This document shows positions 1 through 11,470 of a stretch of 64,000 bases of DNA, piece by piece. This stretch comes from Gigaspora rosea (Eukaryota > Glomeromycota > Glomeromycetes > Diversisporales > Gigasporaceae): contig QKWP01000350.1 of NCBI GenBank assembly GCA_003550325.1, positions 146,400 through 210,399 of the forward strand, read 5' to 3'. The notes beneath the pieces were generated by a model that was given only the letters and a program-made list of their open reading frames with translations, was not told the origin of the DNA and ran no database searches. Positions within the stretch are counted from its first letter, which is position 1. Each line of letters starts with the position of its first letter. The position numbers and the translations under genes are program-made.

Positions 1-23
1 TTTTTACCCTTTACAGTTTTGTC

Positions 24-152
24 ATTTTCGTCACCTTTCGTCAGTTTCGTCACCTTTCGATAGTTTCGTCACCTTTCGATAGTTTCGTCACCTTTCGCTA
101 GTTTCGTCACCTTTCGTCAGTTTCGTCACCTTTCGTCAGTTTCGTCATTTCG
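24..152. repeat. Minisatellite, 19-bp unit
   Basis: About six head-to-tail copies of a 19-base unit, approximately CGTCACCTTTCGATAGTTT. Copies vary mainly at the two bases after TTTCG (AT, CT or TC). The period is not a multiple of three, so coding is unlikely. Related TTTCGTC-rich sequence continues to about 236. Confidence 0.85.
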
Positions 153-242
153 TCATACAAGATTTTAGTTGACGAAAGACGAAACTAGGTTTCGCATTTC
201 GTCAGCGCGAAACCTCAAGGTTTCGTCTAACAACTATAACCG

Positions 243-298
243 GTACCATATTGATCTGCTATGATTTCCCATACTATAACAAAAGATCAATATGGTAC
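243..298. repeat. Short hairpin (perfect 14-bp inverted repeat)
   Basis: GTACCATATTGATC at 243-256 is exactly complementary to 285-298, with a 28-base spacer. It could be a tiny foldback element or a cruciform-forming site. From 299 to 818 I see no gene or clear repeat. Confidence 0.7.
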
Positions 299-818
299 AG
301 ATGGCCAGAATTAAATAGGGGTATTTTGCATCATACCTACAGATATTTATACTGATCTAGTTTTTGAGGTAATCAAAAACGTGATGATAGATTATACATT
401 TTAATACAAGCCTGCCCATTTGTATAGATTTTTATACGAACAAAGTAATACAATTCGTTTTTTGCAACAATTTTGAACCATTTTTCAAAAGAGATAAATA
501 CGACTACTATCATAGTTAAACCCAAAAATGTTTTATAATAAGTTTATCAACTGACTTGATCGACTTAGTGAATTTCATCCTATCCTGAAATGAGATTTTC
601 TTCTATAGTCATGAGACTTAATTTTTGCACTTAGAAATGCCTTATTTTACATGATGAAAGTAATTAGTAAAAATGTACAAGGCAATCGTGGCAGGCGATT
701 AGTTTTATTAGAAGAGTGAAGTTATTATATATTAGAGCTTTTCACATACTTGAATCTTGTTTTTGATACGACTAATAAAAACGTATATCATCTTGGAACC
801 GATATAAAATTATTTAGA

Positions 819-1060
819 TCAAATTTACCCGCGGGTGCCGTAGCAGAATTTTTTTTTCGGGACTCACCCGGATCACCCGGATGGGTCACCCGCGGGTGAC
901 CCGTAGCAGAATTTTTCTATTATCGGGACTCACCCGGGTGGGTGACCCGCGGATGATTATGCAATTATGTTTGACAGATCTGCCAATCCATTTTCAGGGG
1001 ACGTCTAAAGTAGTGTTCGGACCCGTCACAAAAATCCCGACCCGGGTCACCCAATGTTTT
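819..1060. repeat. GC-rich block of GGGTGACCCG-type palindromes
   Basis: Repeated CCCGCGGGTG, GGGTGACCCG and GACCCGGGTCACCC motifs stand out from AT-rich surroundings. A sub-block containing GTAGCAGAATTTTT followed by CGGGACTCACCCGG occurs twice, near 840-878 and 902-935. Similar blocks recur at about 15.9, 17.0, 42.0 and 47.5 kb, so this looks like a terminal or subterminal part of a dispersed element. It ends about 85 bases before the glycosyltransferase start codon. Confidence 0.6.
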
Positions 1061-1142
1061 ATTAATAAAGGTAATTTAGTTATGCATGTTAGATTTAATA
1101 TTCCTCGTATTATTAATCATTGCGTTTTTAATATAATCAAAA

Positions 1143-3241
1143 ATGCATTTTAAACTTTGGTATCTTATATTCATTATTTTTTTTACAAATACGAATTTTA
1201 TCGTCAAAATAAATGCAGAGGGGAAAAATAATGGATTTATTCAACGAAAACTGGGTTTATATATAAGTGATAGACCCAAAAATATACTAGTTGGATCTGT
1301 AATTGGCGGTGAGTTTCCTTAAGCATTTCTATGTTTATTATTTACTAAAAAACATACATATTTGGTATTAACATATTACTTATTTGATTATTATTTTTTT
1401 TTTATCTTGACTTTATTTGTGATGATAATTTAAAGGAGGAAGTCATCTTAATCCAATGTTGGAAATTTGCAAAATTCTAGAGGATCGTGGATATAAAGTA
1501 AACTATCAGATAAACAAACGCTATTTATATCTTTCATTTTTTTTCTAACCCGACCTAAACTTTCAAAAAGGTAACATTAGCTGCTCCTGGAAATTTTACG
1601 GCCAAGTCTACTTTATACCATTCAATTCCGCAAATAATTACTGGAGAGCGTCGTGATACTTATAAACTTCCAGGATATAATAAGGCGTTTTTTAATAAAT
1701 ATACATTTAAAAATTTGGTCGATTCAAGAAAAGATACTAATGAACGATATATCAAAACATTTAATAATTATTTGCAAGCATATAAAGAAACCTATGCTGA
1801 CTTATTGTTTTGCGACTATTCGGCAAATGACGCTTGCTTTGATCTAGCGTGGAAATTAAAAAAGCCTGTCGTTGGGTTTGCTAGTACTACAGTGTGTACG
1901 CGTTATTTACTCTTTGCGAGATATACAGATATACTTTAAACGCTGTTTTTTTTTTTTTGACAAATTTTCTTATTTCCCTAGATTTTACTCCTCCGCATCC
2001 CTTCATATCTGATCCAATGATGAATTGTAATGTGAACATGGAGCATGAATCATTCTACAATCGGTTTATATGCGCGTTAGTACAGCCATTAAGAATTAGT
2101 TGGTATTTTCGAAAAAATTTAGAATATCTTAATTCTAAAAGGGCCGAAGTCGGTGTTAATAAGCATGATGACTTCAGAGGAAGAATAACTAATACTTTAT
2201 TTTTAATTGATACTTTCTTTGGATTTGAGGTGAATTTCTCTTTTAATTTATTTTGATTAAAGTGAACATTAATTTTTATTGTCTTCATTATAGATCTCAT
2301 CCGCTTGGAATCCAATTCATCAAGAAATTGGGCCTATTTTACCTGATACTTATCCAGGCCTATCTCCCGATTTGGAATTATTTCTTTCCACACATCCTAG
2401 AACTATGTACATTGCTCTTGGGACTTATGTATACACTACAACTAATAATTATGTCATTCTTTTACAGTCTGCTCTTGAATTAATCAATCACAATATTCTT
2501 GATGGTGTGATCTGGGCAACTGTAAAATTTAATGAATCGGAGCTGCCTTCTACATTTACACTTTCTACTGGTGACGTTATACCAACATCAAATCTTTTAG
2601 ATAATTTATACCCGCATATTCATATTACGAAATTTGCTCCTCAGTTTGCAATACTATCTCATGAGAATACTAAAGTATTTTTAAGTCATGGTGGTATAGG
2701 CAGTAGTCATGAATCTATGTATACAGCTACACCAATGTTAGTACTTCCAATAGCTTTTGATCAACCTGGAAATGCTGAAAGATTAGAACTTTCTGGTATG
2801 GCTTTAAAACTTTCAAAACTAGATTTGAAAATTGATGATATAGAATCAAAAGTTATAAAATTAATGAACGAAAAAAGGTTTAAAATGAATGCGAAAAGAA
2901 TGCAGACGTTGGCAAAATTTAATAGTAAAAGAAAGTATAGGGGTGCAGACTTAATTGAGATAGTGATGAATCTGGCCGAACAGGAAGGGGTTAGAAATGA
3001 GAATAATGAATTGGAGGTAGACAATGATGTTTTATTGAGACATTGGATCACTCCGGATTCAAGAATGGGACTTATTAGAGGAAAGTATTTGGATGTTTTT
3101 GGTGCAGCTGTGATTATTGGTATAACTTTGATTGGTGGTTTTGGATATGGTTCTTATAAGATTATTAGATTTGCTTTCAAAAGATGGTTTTCTAAAGGTA
3201 AGGATGCACGAGAAAATTCTTCGAAACATAAAAATGAATAA
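1143..3241 (+). CDS. UDP-glycosyltransferase (GT1 family), membrane-anchored, 5 exons
   Basis: Likely transfers a sugar from a UDP-sugar to a small lipophilic acceptor in the secretory pathway; the acceptor is unknown. My exon model is 1143-1308, 1436-1497, 1571-1895, 1982-2229 and 2294-3241 (582 residues), with phases consistent across all GT-AG introns. The start is the first ATG of a frame that opens with a hydrophobic signal peptide (residues 1 to about 25). An N-terminal GGSHLNPMLEICKIL acceptor-domain motif spans exons 1-2. The C-terminal donor-binding signature lies in exon 5 at about residues 375-430: PQFAILSH, then FLSHGGIGSSHES, then the acidic-Gln end FDQPGNAERL. A membrane segment at about residues 535-558 is followed by a basic tail, as in animal and fungal ER-anchored UGTs. 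The third intron boundary is the least certain. The 39-base stretch at 2430-2468 resembles an intron but is read through here because it keeps the frame and fits the family. Confidence 0.88.
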
Positions 3242-3564
3242 AATATAAAATGAATGAATGGATGAACGTTAATCATATTTTATTGTAGTCATATCACGAA
3301 ATAATTGCTTGCATTAAAAGTTTAACTAATAATATGTTTAAAAAATCTTTCTATAATAATATTCTTTGAATATAGTATAGAGCTTTTTTTTAAAAAAAAA
3401 AAACTTTTTATTAAAAAGCTATTTTAGTTAAAAACTCTAAAATTTCAGCGCTATTAAATCCTGCGATTTATTTTCATTTATTGTCAAATAGGAAATTGAA
3501 ACTTATTTAATAAACTATTTTTAAAATTTTTTAGAGGTGTATTTTTTTTTTTTAGAATTGGACT
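3242..3564. other. Gene-free AT-rich spacer
   Basis: Downstream of the glycosyltransferase stop. It holds poly-T/poly-A runs near 3386-3415 that can pair as a hairpin. No coding potential seen. Confidence 0.6.
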
Positions 3565-4214
3565 ATGTTTTTTCACTGGTTCCCAGGCGGATCACGAATT
3601 AATTATTTTATTAATAAAATTAATATTAGTATAATAAAAATAATATAAATATATCACACTGTGGTGTTCAACACCAGTAAGTACAAATTATAATATGCAA
3701 AAATTTTTTTTTCGTTAGGGTTAGGGTTAAGGTTAGAGTTCTGTTAAGGTTTGGGTAAGACCTTAGTATATACCAAAATTTTGAAAGGAATTTTTTTGTT
3801 AGAACACAAGATTGGTTTCTTAGAATTTTTCAATAAGGACAATTTTTGAAAAAACGTCATTTTTTCAAATATTCATGTATGCCAGATCTTCATATTACAC
3901 TAATTTCATAATTTTGATTGGCCAAAACACATGTGGTATTGAACACCAGTAGTGTGATTTATCAACGTCCAATAAAAATATATAAAAAATTGTAAATTTA
4001 TATTAATTCTAGCCATAAATTTTCTTAACAATGACTAATCCAAATTTGCTAAAGTTTTATTGTAAATAGATGTAATATTGGCTACAAAGCACTAAAATTT
4101 CATGCAATTTAAAATAGTAGTTCTCAAGAAATTACTTAAAAATTATAAGTAATTTTTTAATAAAATTATAAATTTTTAATTCGTGATCCACCTGTGAACC
4201 AGTGAAAAATCATG
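3565..4214. mobile_element. MITE-like element with nested inverted repeats
   Basis: The left end (TTTTTCACTGGTTC, then GGATCACGAATTAA) is inverted at 4170-4214, giving imperfect terminal inverted repeats of about 40 bp. A second inverted pair lies inside it: ATCACACTGTGGTGTTCAAC near 3654 and its complement ending near 3960. TTAGGGTTAGGG-like sequence at 3716-3740 lies in the interior. No transposase is encoded. No clean target duplication was found. Confidence 0.7.
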
Positions 4215-4796
4215 TGGTTTTACTATTAAATTTCGCCTTTTTCAGAATCTTGCATTTCCCTAAGGGTAAATCGATTTCATACTAAATAAACCTCCCTTGT
4301 GTACATAACAATCGCTGTATAGGAGAAAAATACAATTATAATGGTAGTTAAGACATTAAAATTAGCCCAGTGGATCAATAGGTGTATTTGTCCTCACAAC
4401 TTTATGATATAAACAAAGAAGTAAACAAAGTCGTAAAAACAAAAATGCCAATATTTTACGATCTGCTAGACTGATTTTAATGTTTCAACTACCATTATGC
4501 TCATAATTATTGCCTCTACAACTTTTTTTATGCGCATGAGAGAGGTTTACTTAGTACAAAATCGGTTTATCCTTGGGGAAATGCCAGATTCCAAAAAAGG
4601 ATAGTAAACATATCCCTGCAGTTTACTATGTTTTTTCACTGGTTCACATGCGGATCACGAACTAATTTATAAAAAATTGCTAATTCAAATTGCATATGAT
4701 TTTAGTATTTTGTAGCCCAATATTACATCTATTTACAATAAAAATTTTAGCAATTTTGGATTAGTAGTTGTTGAGAAATTTATAGCTAAATTTTAC
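4004..4796. repeat. Large imperfect palindrome
   Basis: 4004-4214 is inverted at about 4621-4796. Between them 4237-4420 folds onto 4420-4606; for example TTTCAGAATCTTGCATTTCC pairs with the complement of sequence ending near 4602. The arms total about 390 bases, centred near 4410. It probably arose from a foldback element flanked by inverted copies of the neighbouring MITE end. It sits just upstream of the truncated SDR copy A. Confidence 0.65.
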
Positions 4797-5253
4797 TACT
4801 TTTTGATTTTTTATATAATATTTCCAATTGATATGATTAGCCATATGATACTGTAGTAATATCTAAAAAAAGGTATATAAAATTATTTTAAATTATGCAA
4901 CTAAACAATAATTAGATAATTGATCAAATAATTGTAGTATTAGTAAATATATGTAGCAATCTAAAAATTAATTAAAAAGTATCAAATTGTTTAATAGTAT
5001 ATTTATAATATACTTTGTCATAATTTTAGTTTTAAATACAATTAAATTATTATATTATAAATTATAAAATAGATAAATAGATTTATTAGTTGTATATATA
5101 CAGGATTTTTAAGTTTCAGTAATATAAAGATTTATTTGAGTTGAATCCTCTTGAGACAAATTTAAATCAACAATTATTTTATTTTTAGCTAAAATAAAAT
5201 AACATATTATTTGAAAAATAAATACCTTTAATTGCCTTTTAAAACTTTATCAG

Positions 5254-6085
5254 AATCAAAAATGCGGGTATCACAACAGCGTAAGTAATAATGTCAAAGA
5301 TATATTCTTTTGACTTGAACATTTCGAATAAATAAATTGATATAATAATAGTACATTTTCACTTACTGAGGATGGAATTCAAGAGGAATTTGGAGTAAAT
5401 CATGTCGGACATTTCGTAAGTAAAATATAAGCAAACATATAATTATTAAATTATAATTGAATTAAAAATTCATAATAACAAAATTTTGTTGTATTTGCAG
5501 CTTCTCACTAAATTATTATTACCAAAAATTAAAGCCTCACAACCAGCACAAATAGTAAATGTTAGCAGTTCAGCTCCTCTGATTGTTGAGGGTGTAATTG
5601 AATTCGAAAAATTAAATGATCCAAATGCACAAGAACCAGCGCAACGTTATGCACTATCAAAACTTGCAAATGGTTTATTTGCCAATGAATTAAACAAACG
5701 ATATCTTGAAGGAGAACAAGTATATGTTGACTCTCTCCATCCAGGTATGATAAAAATTTTTAAAAAATTTAATTAAAATAATTATATAAATTGACCAATT
5801 TGTATTATTTGTTTAGGAATCGTAAATATAAATATGATGAAAAGAAACGATTTTTCTTTGCCAGAAACTTATATAGCTAATTCAATCTCACCTGAGGATG
5901 GAGCTATTACTACCTTATATTGTGCTACTAGTCCAGAAATTCAAGAGAAAAACTATCGTGGAAGGTATTTTGTCCCATTCGGTATAGAAGGTGAAAAATA
6001 TTCATACCTTGATGATGATGATTTGGCTAAGAGACTTTGGGAATTTACTGAGAATTTGATAAACGAAAAATTATCGCAAAAATAA
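5254..6085 (+). pseudogene. SDR copy A, 5'-truncated short-chain dehydrogenase
   Basis: Four exon blocks match exons 3-6 of the complete paralogues: 5254-5280, 5352-5415, 5501-5744 and 5817-6085. All have GT-AG borders and the same phases as copies B-D. The first two exons are absent from the 2 kb upstream, so the Rossmann cofactor-binding half (TGxxxGIG) is missing. The catalytic half is intact in frame: NVSSS, then RYALSKLAN with the YxxxK pair. The conserved NNAG motif reads KNAG. Exon 5 is one codon longer than in the paralogues. The lost 5' half lies toward the palindrome at 4.0-4.8 kb, so rearrangement there is a plausible cause. It cannot encode a working SDR unless spliced to an exon elsewhere. 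Confidence 0.85.
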
Positions 6086-7128
6086 TTGGTTTGTTTATTA
6101 ATTTACTAATATGTAATTTTTATACAATATTCGGTAAAATTGCTGAAAGGTACTTTTTTCCGTTATACTATCATAAATTAACAGTTAAATGAATTTCACT
6201 TAATCTATCATTAAACTAGTAAATATTCGTTTCTAGATCGTAAATATAGATTCTTTATTATACAGTATGGGATATATATATCTATATAATTTACTTCAAT
6301 TAAACGATTTGCTTAGCTGCTGTCTTTTAAATTGTAACAAGGAACACGGAATATAACGAGCGTGGGAATGGACTAGGAAAATCAGTCTTCGACGGATAGC
6401 TTGAGTTTTTTTTTTTTATAAAAAAAAAAAAAAAGAAGATTTATGATCGTAGGGGCCAATATTTCCAGTCAGAACATTGTGATTATTAAATGCGTATAAA
6501 ATTTATATAAAAACGATAAGATACATATGATTGGTTTACAAATTTTTTATTCATAACTAGCCAGTAATTTTTATACCACACGTGCACACGTGCTATAAAA
6601 GTTGTATTTATCTATACTTGTTCACAATTAATAAAAAAAAGCACAACAGTAAAAAATTCACATGATTAAAAATTTGAACAATTTTTACATTACCACGTAG
6701 AACGCACTCACATCATCTTGTACATAGTAAATTACTTCTTTGAGCCTGCCACTCCTCTTTTTCTTGCAAAATGTAATGTCAGTTTTCACTTGAATTAACA
6801 TCTGAATTGACGATTTCAATAATTTCCAGGGTTAATGAATTTTTAAAACACTCTATTCTAAATGTAATTCGACAATAACGATAAAAAAAAACGAAATTAA
6901 AACTACATTTAGTATAAAAGCACATACACAGGCTGTTAATTTCCACAGTACATGATATATGTCGTATAAATATTCTCTCAGTCTGTAATTTGAAAATAGC
7001 GACGATTTAAAAAAGTACACATCATTTTCTCATCACATGGACAAAATGATTGGACAGGGCATTCGTGACGGACGATAATTTTATAATAATAGGATATGAG
7101 ATTAATTTCTTATCATTCGTTTTGGTTA
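6086..7128. other. Spacer between SDR copies A and B
   Basis: No gene seen. A T-run/A-run hairpin lies at 6406-6435. The last 50 bases (ATATGAGATTAATTTCTTAT and following) are homologous to sequence upstream of SDR copy C near 50140, so the duplicated segment includes promoter-distal DNA. Confidence 0.6.
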
Positions 7129-7135
7129 ATATTCT

Positions 7136-7350
7136 ATGTCGCAGATCATAATTTAAAATGAAATCTACATTTTCTATTTATCATGCTAGTCTTCTAAAAC
7201 CCACTAATACTTGTTTATTATAATTTTTTTAAAACTAACCCTAACCCTAAACCCCTAACCCTAAAAAATGCACACAAAAAAGTTTAGTTTTCGAGGTTTT
7301 ATACTATAATTTCATTTTAATCTGGATTTCATTATAATCTACATTCTAGG
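7136..7350. mobile_element. MITE inserted in the upstream region of SDR copy B
   Basis: A 215-bp element flanked by identical ATATTCT at 7129-7135 and 7351-7357. Its ends are imperfect inverted repeats (GCAGATCATAATTTAAAATG on the left; AGATTATAATGAAAT in reverse on the right). The homologous upstream region of copy C near 50185 runs straight through this point (AAATATTTTCATACCAATCC against AATATTCT/CACGCCGATCC here), which marks an insertion after duplication. It contains CCCTAACCCTAAACCCCTAA. Confidence 0.78.
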
Positions 7351-7423
7351 ATATTCTCACGCCGATCCATTTATTAATTATTCATTTGCCATAACGATAT
7401 TGTATTGTATTTTTGTATAGTAT

Positions 7424-7443
7424 TACTATAATAGGCAATTTAA
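7424..7443 (+). promoter_or_regulatory. Conserved upstream motif of the SDR family
   Basis: ATAATAGGCAATTTAA with flanking TATTAC is preserved upstream of copies B (here), C (about 51160-51175) and D (about 60541-60557). It lies about 100-135 bases before the ATG in B and D and about 80 in C. Surrounding sequence has diverged more, so it is a candidate transcription-factor site. The function is inferred only from conservation. Confidence 0.5.
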
Positions 7444-7483
7444 CTTCAATCCGTAATGGTTATCCAGTTAGTCAGAAAAACCT

Positions 7484-7491
7484 TATAAATA
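7484..7491 (+). promoter_or_regulatory. TATA box of SDR copy B
   Basis: TATAAATA lies 56 bases before the start codon, within CCTTATAAATATGC. The same sequence lies 57 bases before the ATG of copy D. It is missing from copy C. Confidence 0.65.
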
Positions 7492-7539
7492 TGCTTTCTT
7501 TGCGTTCCTTTATACTCAATTGATTTCTCAAACACAAAA

Positions 7540-8886
7540 ATGAACCCATTTGTTTTTACTCACCCTGAAGAAAAACATTTTACTTTTGATAAAATTCCTG
7601 ACCTAACTGGAAAAGTAATTAGATTATTATTTTTCATCCAATTAATTGAAATTTAAAATATCTGCATATCGAATGTTTTTAACTATCTATTATCTCTAGG
7701 TTGCAATTGTTACGGGAGGAAATTCTGGGATAGGTTATTTTACATGTAGAGAATTGACCAGAAAACATGCACATGTGTTCTTGCTAGGTCGTAATATCGA
7801 GAAAGGGCAAGCTGCCGTTGAAACAATCAAATCCGAGACTGGTAATCAAAATGTTGAATTTCTACATTTGAATTTAAAAAGTTTGAAATCTGTTAAAGAA
7901 TGCGCTGAAAATTTCTTGGCAAGAAATTTACCATTACATATTCTGTAAGTTCTATTATAATGCTTATTATATAATAACTTAAAAGTTACAAAAATTTGCG
8001 TAATTGGTTATTATTTGATCAAATTTTATTAGAATTAACAATGCGGGAGTCACAACAAAGTAAGTAATAATATTAAATTTATAATTTCTTTCATTGATAA
8101 ATGTATGAAAATTTTGAATAAGTTAATGTAATAAATAGTACATTTTCTCTTACTGAGGATGGAATTCAAGAGGATTTTGGAGTAAACCATGTTGGACATT
8201 TTGTAAGTAAATTAATAGACGAATCAATAAATTCTTAAACTACAATGATGACAAATAAATATTTCATATTAATATATATATATATATTTGTATTGTTAGC
8301 TTCTCACTAAACTGTTATTAACAAAAATCAAAGCTTCACAACCAGCACGTATAGTAAATGTTAGCAGCATTCTTCATAGTTTAGCTACTGGAATTGAATT
8401 CGAAAAATTAGATGATCCAAATGCACATGACCTGAGACAACGTTATCAACAATCAAAACTTGCAAATATTTTGTTTACAGACGAATTTAATAGACGATAT
8501 CTTGAAGGAGGACAAGTATATGCTAACTCTCTTCACCCAGGTATAATAAAAAATTTTTTAAAAATTTAACTAAACAACATATAAATTAACCAACTTATAT
8601 TTTGTATTATTTTATTATCTATTTAGGACTCGTAGATACCCCATTGTTAAGAAGAAGTGTTTCAGAAACTCTTATATCTTCCTCTATCTCACCTGAGGAC
8701 GGAGCTATTACTACCTTATATTGTGCTACTAGTCCAGAAATCGAAGAGAAAAATTATCGTGGAAGGTATTTTGTCCCATTCGGTATAGAAGGTGAAAAAT
8801 CTTCATATGCTAAAGATGATGACTTGGCTAAGAGACTTTGGGAATTTACTGAAAATTTGATAAACGAAAAATTATTGCAAAAATAA
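7540..8886 (+). CDS. SDR copy B, NADP(H)-type short-chain dehydrogenase, 6 exons
   Basis: A classical short-chain dehydrogenase/reductase of the retinol-dehydrogenase/WWOX-like group, probably oxidising or reducing a lipophilic alcohol or carbonyl compound; the substrate is unknown. Exons are 7540-7614, 7700-7944, 8033-8059, 8139-8202, 8300-8540 and 8627-8886, giving 303 residues. TGGNSGIG (about residues 30-37) binds the cofactor. LLGRN after the second strand carries the Arg expected for NADP(H). NNAG is at 109-112, NHVGHF at 132-137, the catalytic Ser in NVSS at 160, and Y186-x3-K190 in RYQQSKLAN. All four catalytic-tetrad positions are present. The ATG chosen is the only one upstream of HPEEKHFTF, a segment shared with C and D. 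A TATA box precedes it by 56 bases. No signal peptide or membrane anchor is obvious, so it is probably cytosolic. Confidence 0.92.
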
Positions 8887-9500
8887 TTGGTTTGCTTATC
8901 AGTTTATTAGTTGCACTATGTTTTTCTTCGCTAAATATTAAATCAATGCGAAAAAAATTTTTAATACTAGCTAAATTTGCCAATAACTTATTACTGTAAT
9001 AGAAATGACAATCTACCCTTCCTCTATTATTTACATATTATACAATTTGTCAACAATAATAATATGTGTCACTAAAAAAAACTATTGTAATGTTCGTTCG
9101 TTAAAAAATTTTGATGCAAAAAATAAAATCATAATTGTGTACGTTAGACAACGAATCTCTAGCAAAAAGTATAACGGCATGGAATTTAATTCAATGAATA
9201 CTAAAAAATATCGGGATATCCAATTTGATGAGACGAATGCGTATTCGGATATTCAATGAGTACAGACCTCTACTAAAGAGACCCGAGGTCGAACCCGATC
9301 CGTCCCGTAAATTCTCGGATTAACTCGGTCCGTCCGTAAATAATGCCATAGTGTTTTCTAATAGACAATCATACGGATGATTCTCATATAAATTTTTCAC
9401 ATTTTTAGCACGACTAGATTGCGTGATCTGCATATCGGATTTATAGTGGGTTTAACTCTGTCATAGAATACATTTATCTTGAGAGAAAAGGCAACTTCTG
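8887..9500. other. Spacer with a weak GACCCG/CCGTCC patch
   Basis: No gene. At 9270-9335, GAGGTCGAACCCGATCCGTC and CGGTCCGTCCG form a locally GC-rich patch, possibly a small decayed element. The remainder is AT-rich and featureless. Confidence 0.5.
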
Positions 9501-9879
9501 ATTAGAGCAGGACCCCGAACTATATATAGATAGGTCAGGTCAGAGAATGCGTCGCCATCATAGACAAATTAAATGAAGTAAGGCTTACATTTGCATATTC
9601 TTTTAAAAAATTATTAAAAAGGTTAAAATTTTAAATTGCTTATTTCTATATAAATATTCTACATGCAAAGGTTTATTATTTGCGTATTTTTAGCATAAAT
9701 TCGGAAATAACAATACTGTAATTTCCAAACGAAACAAAATTTTTATTTAGGAAAACAACAAAAAATGTTGCAGCTCTTATTTCCTAAACCAGAATTACTC
9801 CCACTATTATATATATGCATATTACAAAAATAGTTACCTTGCATATGCTCAATAGTCGAATCTTTTTGATCGAGACTTT

Positions 9880-10860
9880 TATAAATTGATTAAAATAAAT
9901 AAACTAAAAAATAAAAGTAAAATAAAACGTATGTACATATTTAATAAATAATTTAAACAAATAAATAAATTAAAATAAAAAAACATGTTTATATTAAATA
10001 AATAAAAAAAAACTAAAATAAACTAAATTTGGTTTGTAAGATAGCCAAGTAGCCAAGATAAAATTTCTGGGTCATACATGACTTAGTGCGACAGGTTGCA
10101 TCTGGGTACAGATTAAGATAGCTAGATGATGCCGGGCTTGCAATTGCAAAGTAGTAACTACTAGAATTAGCTTAATTAGTAGATTCAATTTGTATTTAAG
10201 CACTGACAAGACTGTCAAAGAAATAAAAAAAAATAAATAAAAATAAACTAAATAATAAAAACAAATACGTAAAAAATACTTAATTGTTTTTTTTAAATTT
10301 TTAATATTTTTTAATATTTATTTTATTTTATTTTATTTTTTTTTGTTCTTTATTTTTTATTGTTTTTTTATTTTATTTATTTTTTTTTATTTATTTCGAT
10401 TTTTTTTTATTTTTATTTTTATTTTTTTTTATTTTTTGATGTTTTTATTATTTTTTTTATTTATTATTTTTTAAATTTTTTATATTATTCATTTTTATTT
10501 AAATTTTTTTTTAGTTTTAATGTTATTTTTAATATATTTCTTTATATATTTTTACTTTTTTATTTTTTACTTTTTTTTTTAATTTTTTACTTTTTTTATT
10601 TTTTTTTATTTATTATTTTAATTTTTTTCGTTCTTTATTTTTTATTTATTTATTTATTTTAACGTTATTTTTTAATTTTTTTTAATTATTTTTATATTAT
10701 TATTTTAATTTTTTTATTATAATTAATTATTTTTTTCTTTTTTTTTTATTTTCAGTTATTTATGTTTTGAATTTATTTTATTTATTAGGTTTTTTTATTT
10801 TTTGCCATATGTAAAAAAATTGAATTGTAGGTTATACAAACCTACATAAAGATAAGTAAA
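9880..10860. repeat. Extreme A/T low-complexity tract
   Basis: Almost one kilobase of nearly pure A+T that switches from A-rich (9880-10290) to T-rich (10290-10800) on the + strand, so the two halves can partly pair. A 100-residue Phe/Leu/Ile/Tyr reading frame at 10360-10662 is a by-product of the T runs and is not a gene. Confidence 0.85.
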
Positions 10861-10934
10861 TTTTTTACATTTTTTTCTTTTTTCAATACAACTTACACTA
10901 ATATATTTTTATATTTTTGATCTTTTATAGTGTT

Positions 10935-11470
10935 TTTGGAAGTCTTTCTGGTGCTTTTCCTGATTCTTGTGATTATACAGTCTTCTTGGTAATTTGGTTG
11001 TGGTGTTTTGTGCCAACTTGACATTTTTGCAATGAAGTGATGGCGTTCTTGCAATAATTTGACGGTGACCATTCTTGCGGTGTTTCAATAGTGTTCTTGC
11101 AGTGTTTCGATAGTGTTCTTGCAGTGAAGTAATGGCATTTTTGTACTAATTTGATGTTGTGGTAAGTAAAGTGACGATTTTTGTGGAAACTTAGCAGCAT
11201 TTTTGTAATGAATTATGTCGTTCTTTTAGTGAATAGATGTATCCTTGTATGTGTTCTTGTGGTGAAGTGACAGCATTTTTGTTGTAATTCGACGATGTTC
11301 TTGTAGTAATTATATGGTGTTCTTGTGGTAAAGTAATGATATTCTTGTGGTAACTTTGACGGCTTTTTGTATTGAATTGGTGTGAATTGATAGTATTCTT
11401 TTGTGGAGAAGTGATAGTGTTTTTGTAGTAATTTGATAGTGTTATTGTAGTGTTCTTGTAGAGCATTTTT
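10935..11470. repeat. Diverged minisatellite, TTCTTGTGGT unit
   Basis: About twenty loosely repeated units of 20-28 bases built on GTGTTCTTGTRGTGAAGTGA and GTAATTTGA. Unit lengths are irregular and there are many substitutions. Minus-strand frames across it read as Thr/Asn/Ser/Gln-rich peptides and are artefacts of the repeat. Confidence 0.7.

Noticed and set aside
2430..2468. 39-bp intron in the glycosyltransferase last exon
   Set aside because: It has GT-AG ends and a branch-like CTAAT, but its length is divisible by three, it has no stop, and its translation fits the family at that position.
10360..10662. 100-codon Phe/Leu/Ile-rich frame resembling a membrane protein
   Set aside because: Arises from poly-T low-complexity DNA; no start context, no amino-acid diversity, no conserved motif.
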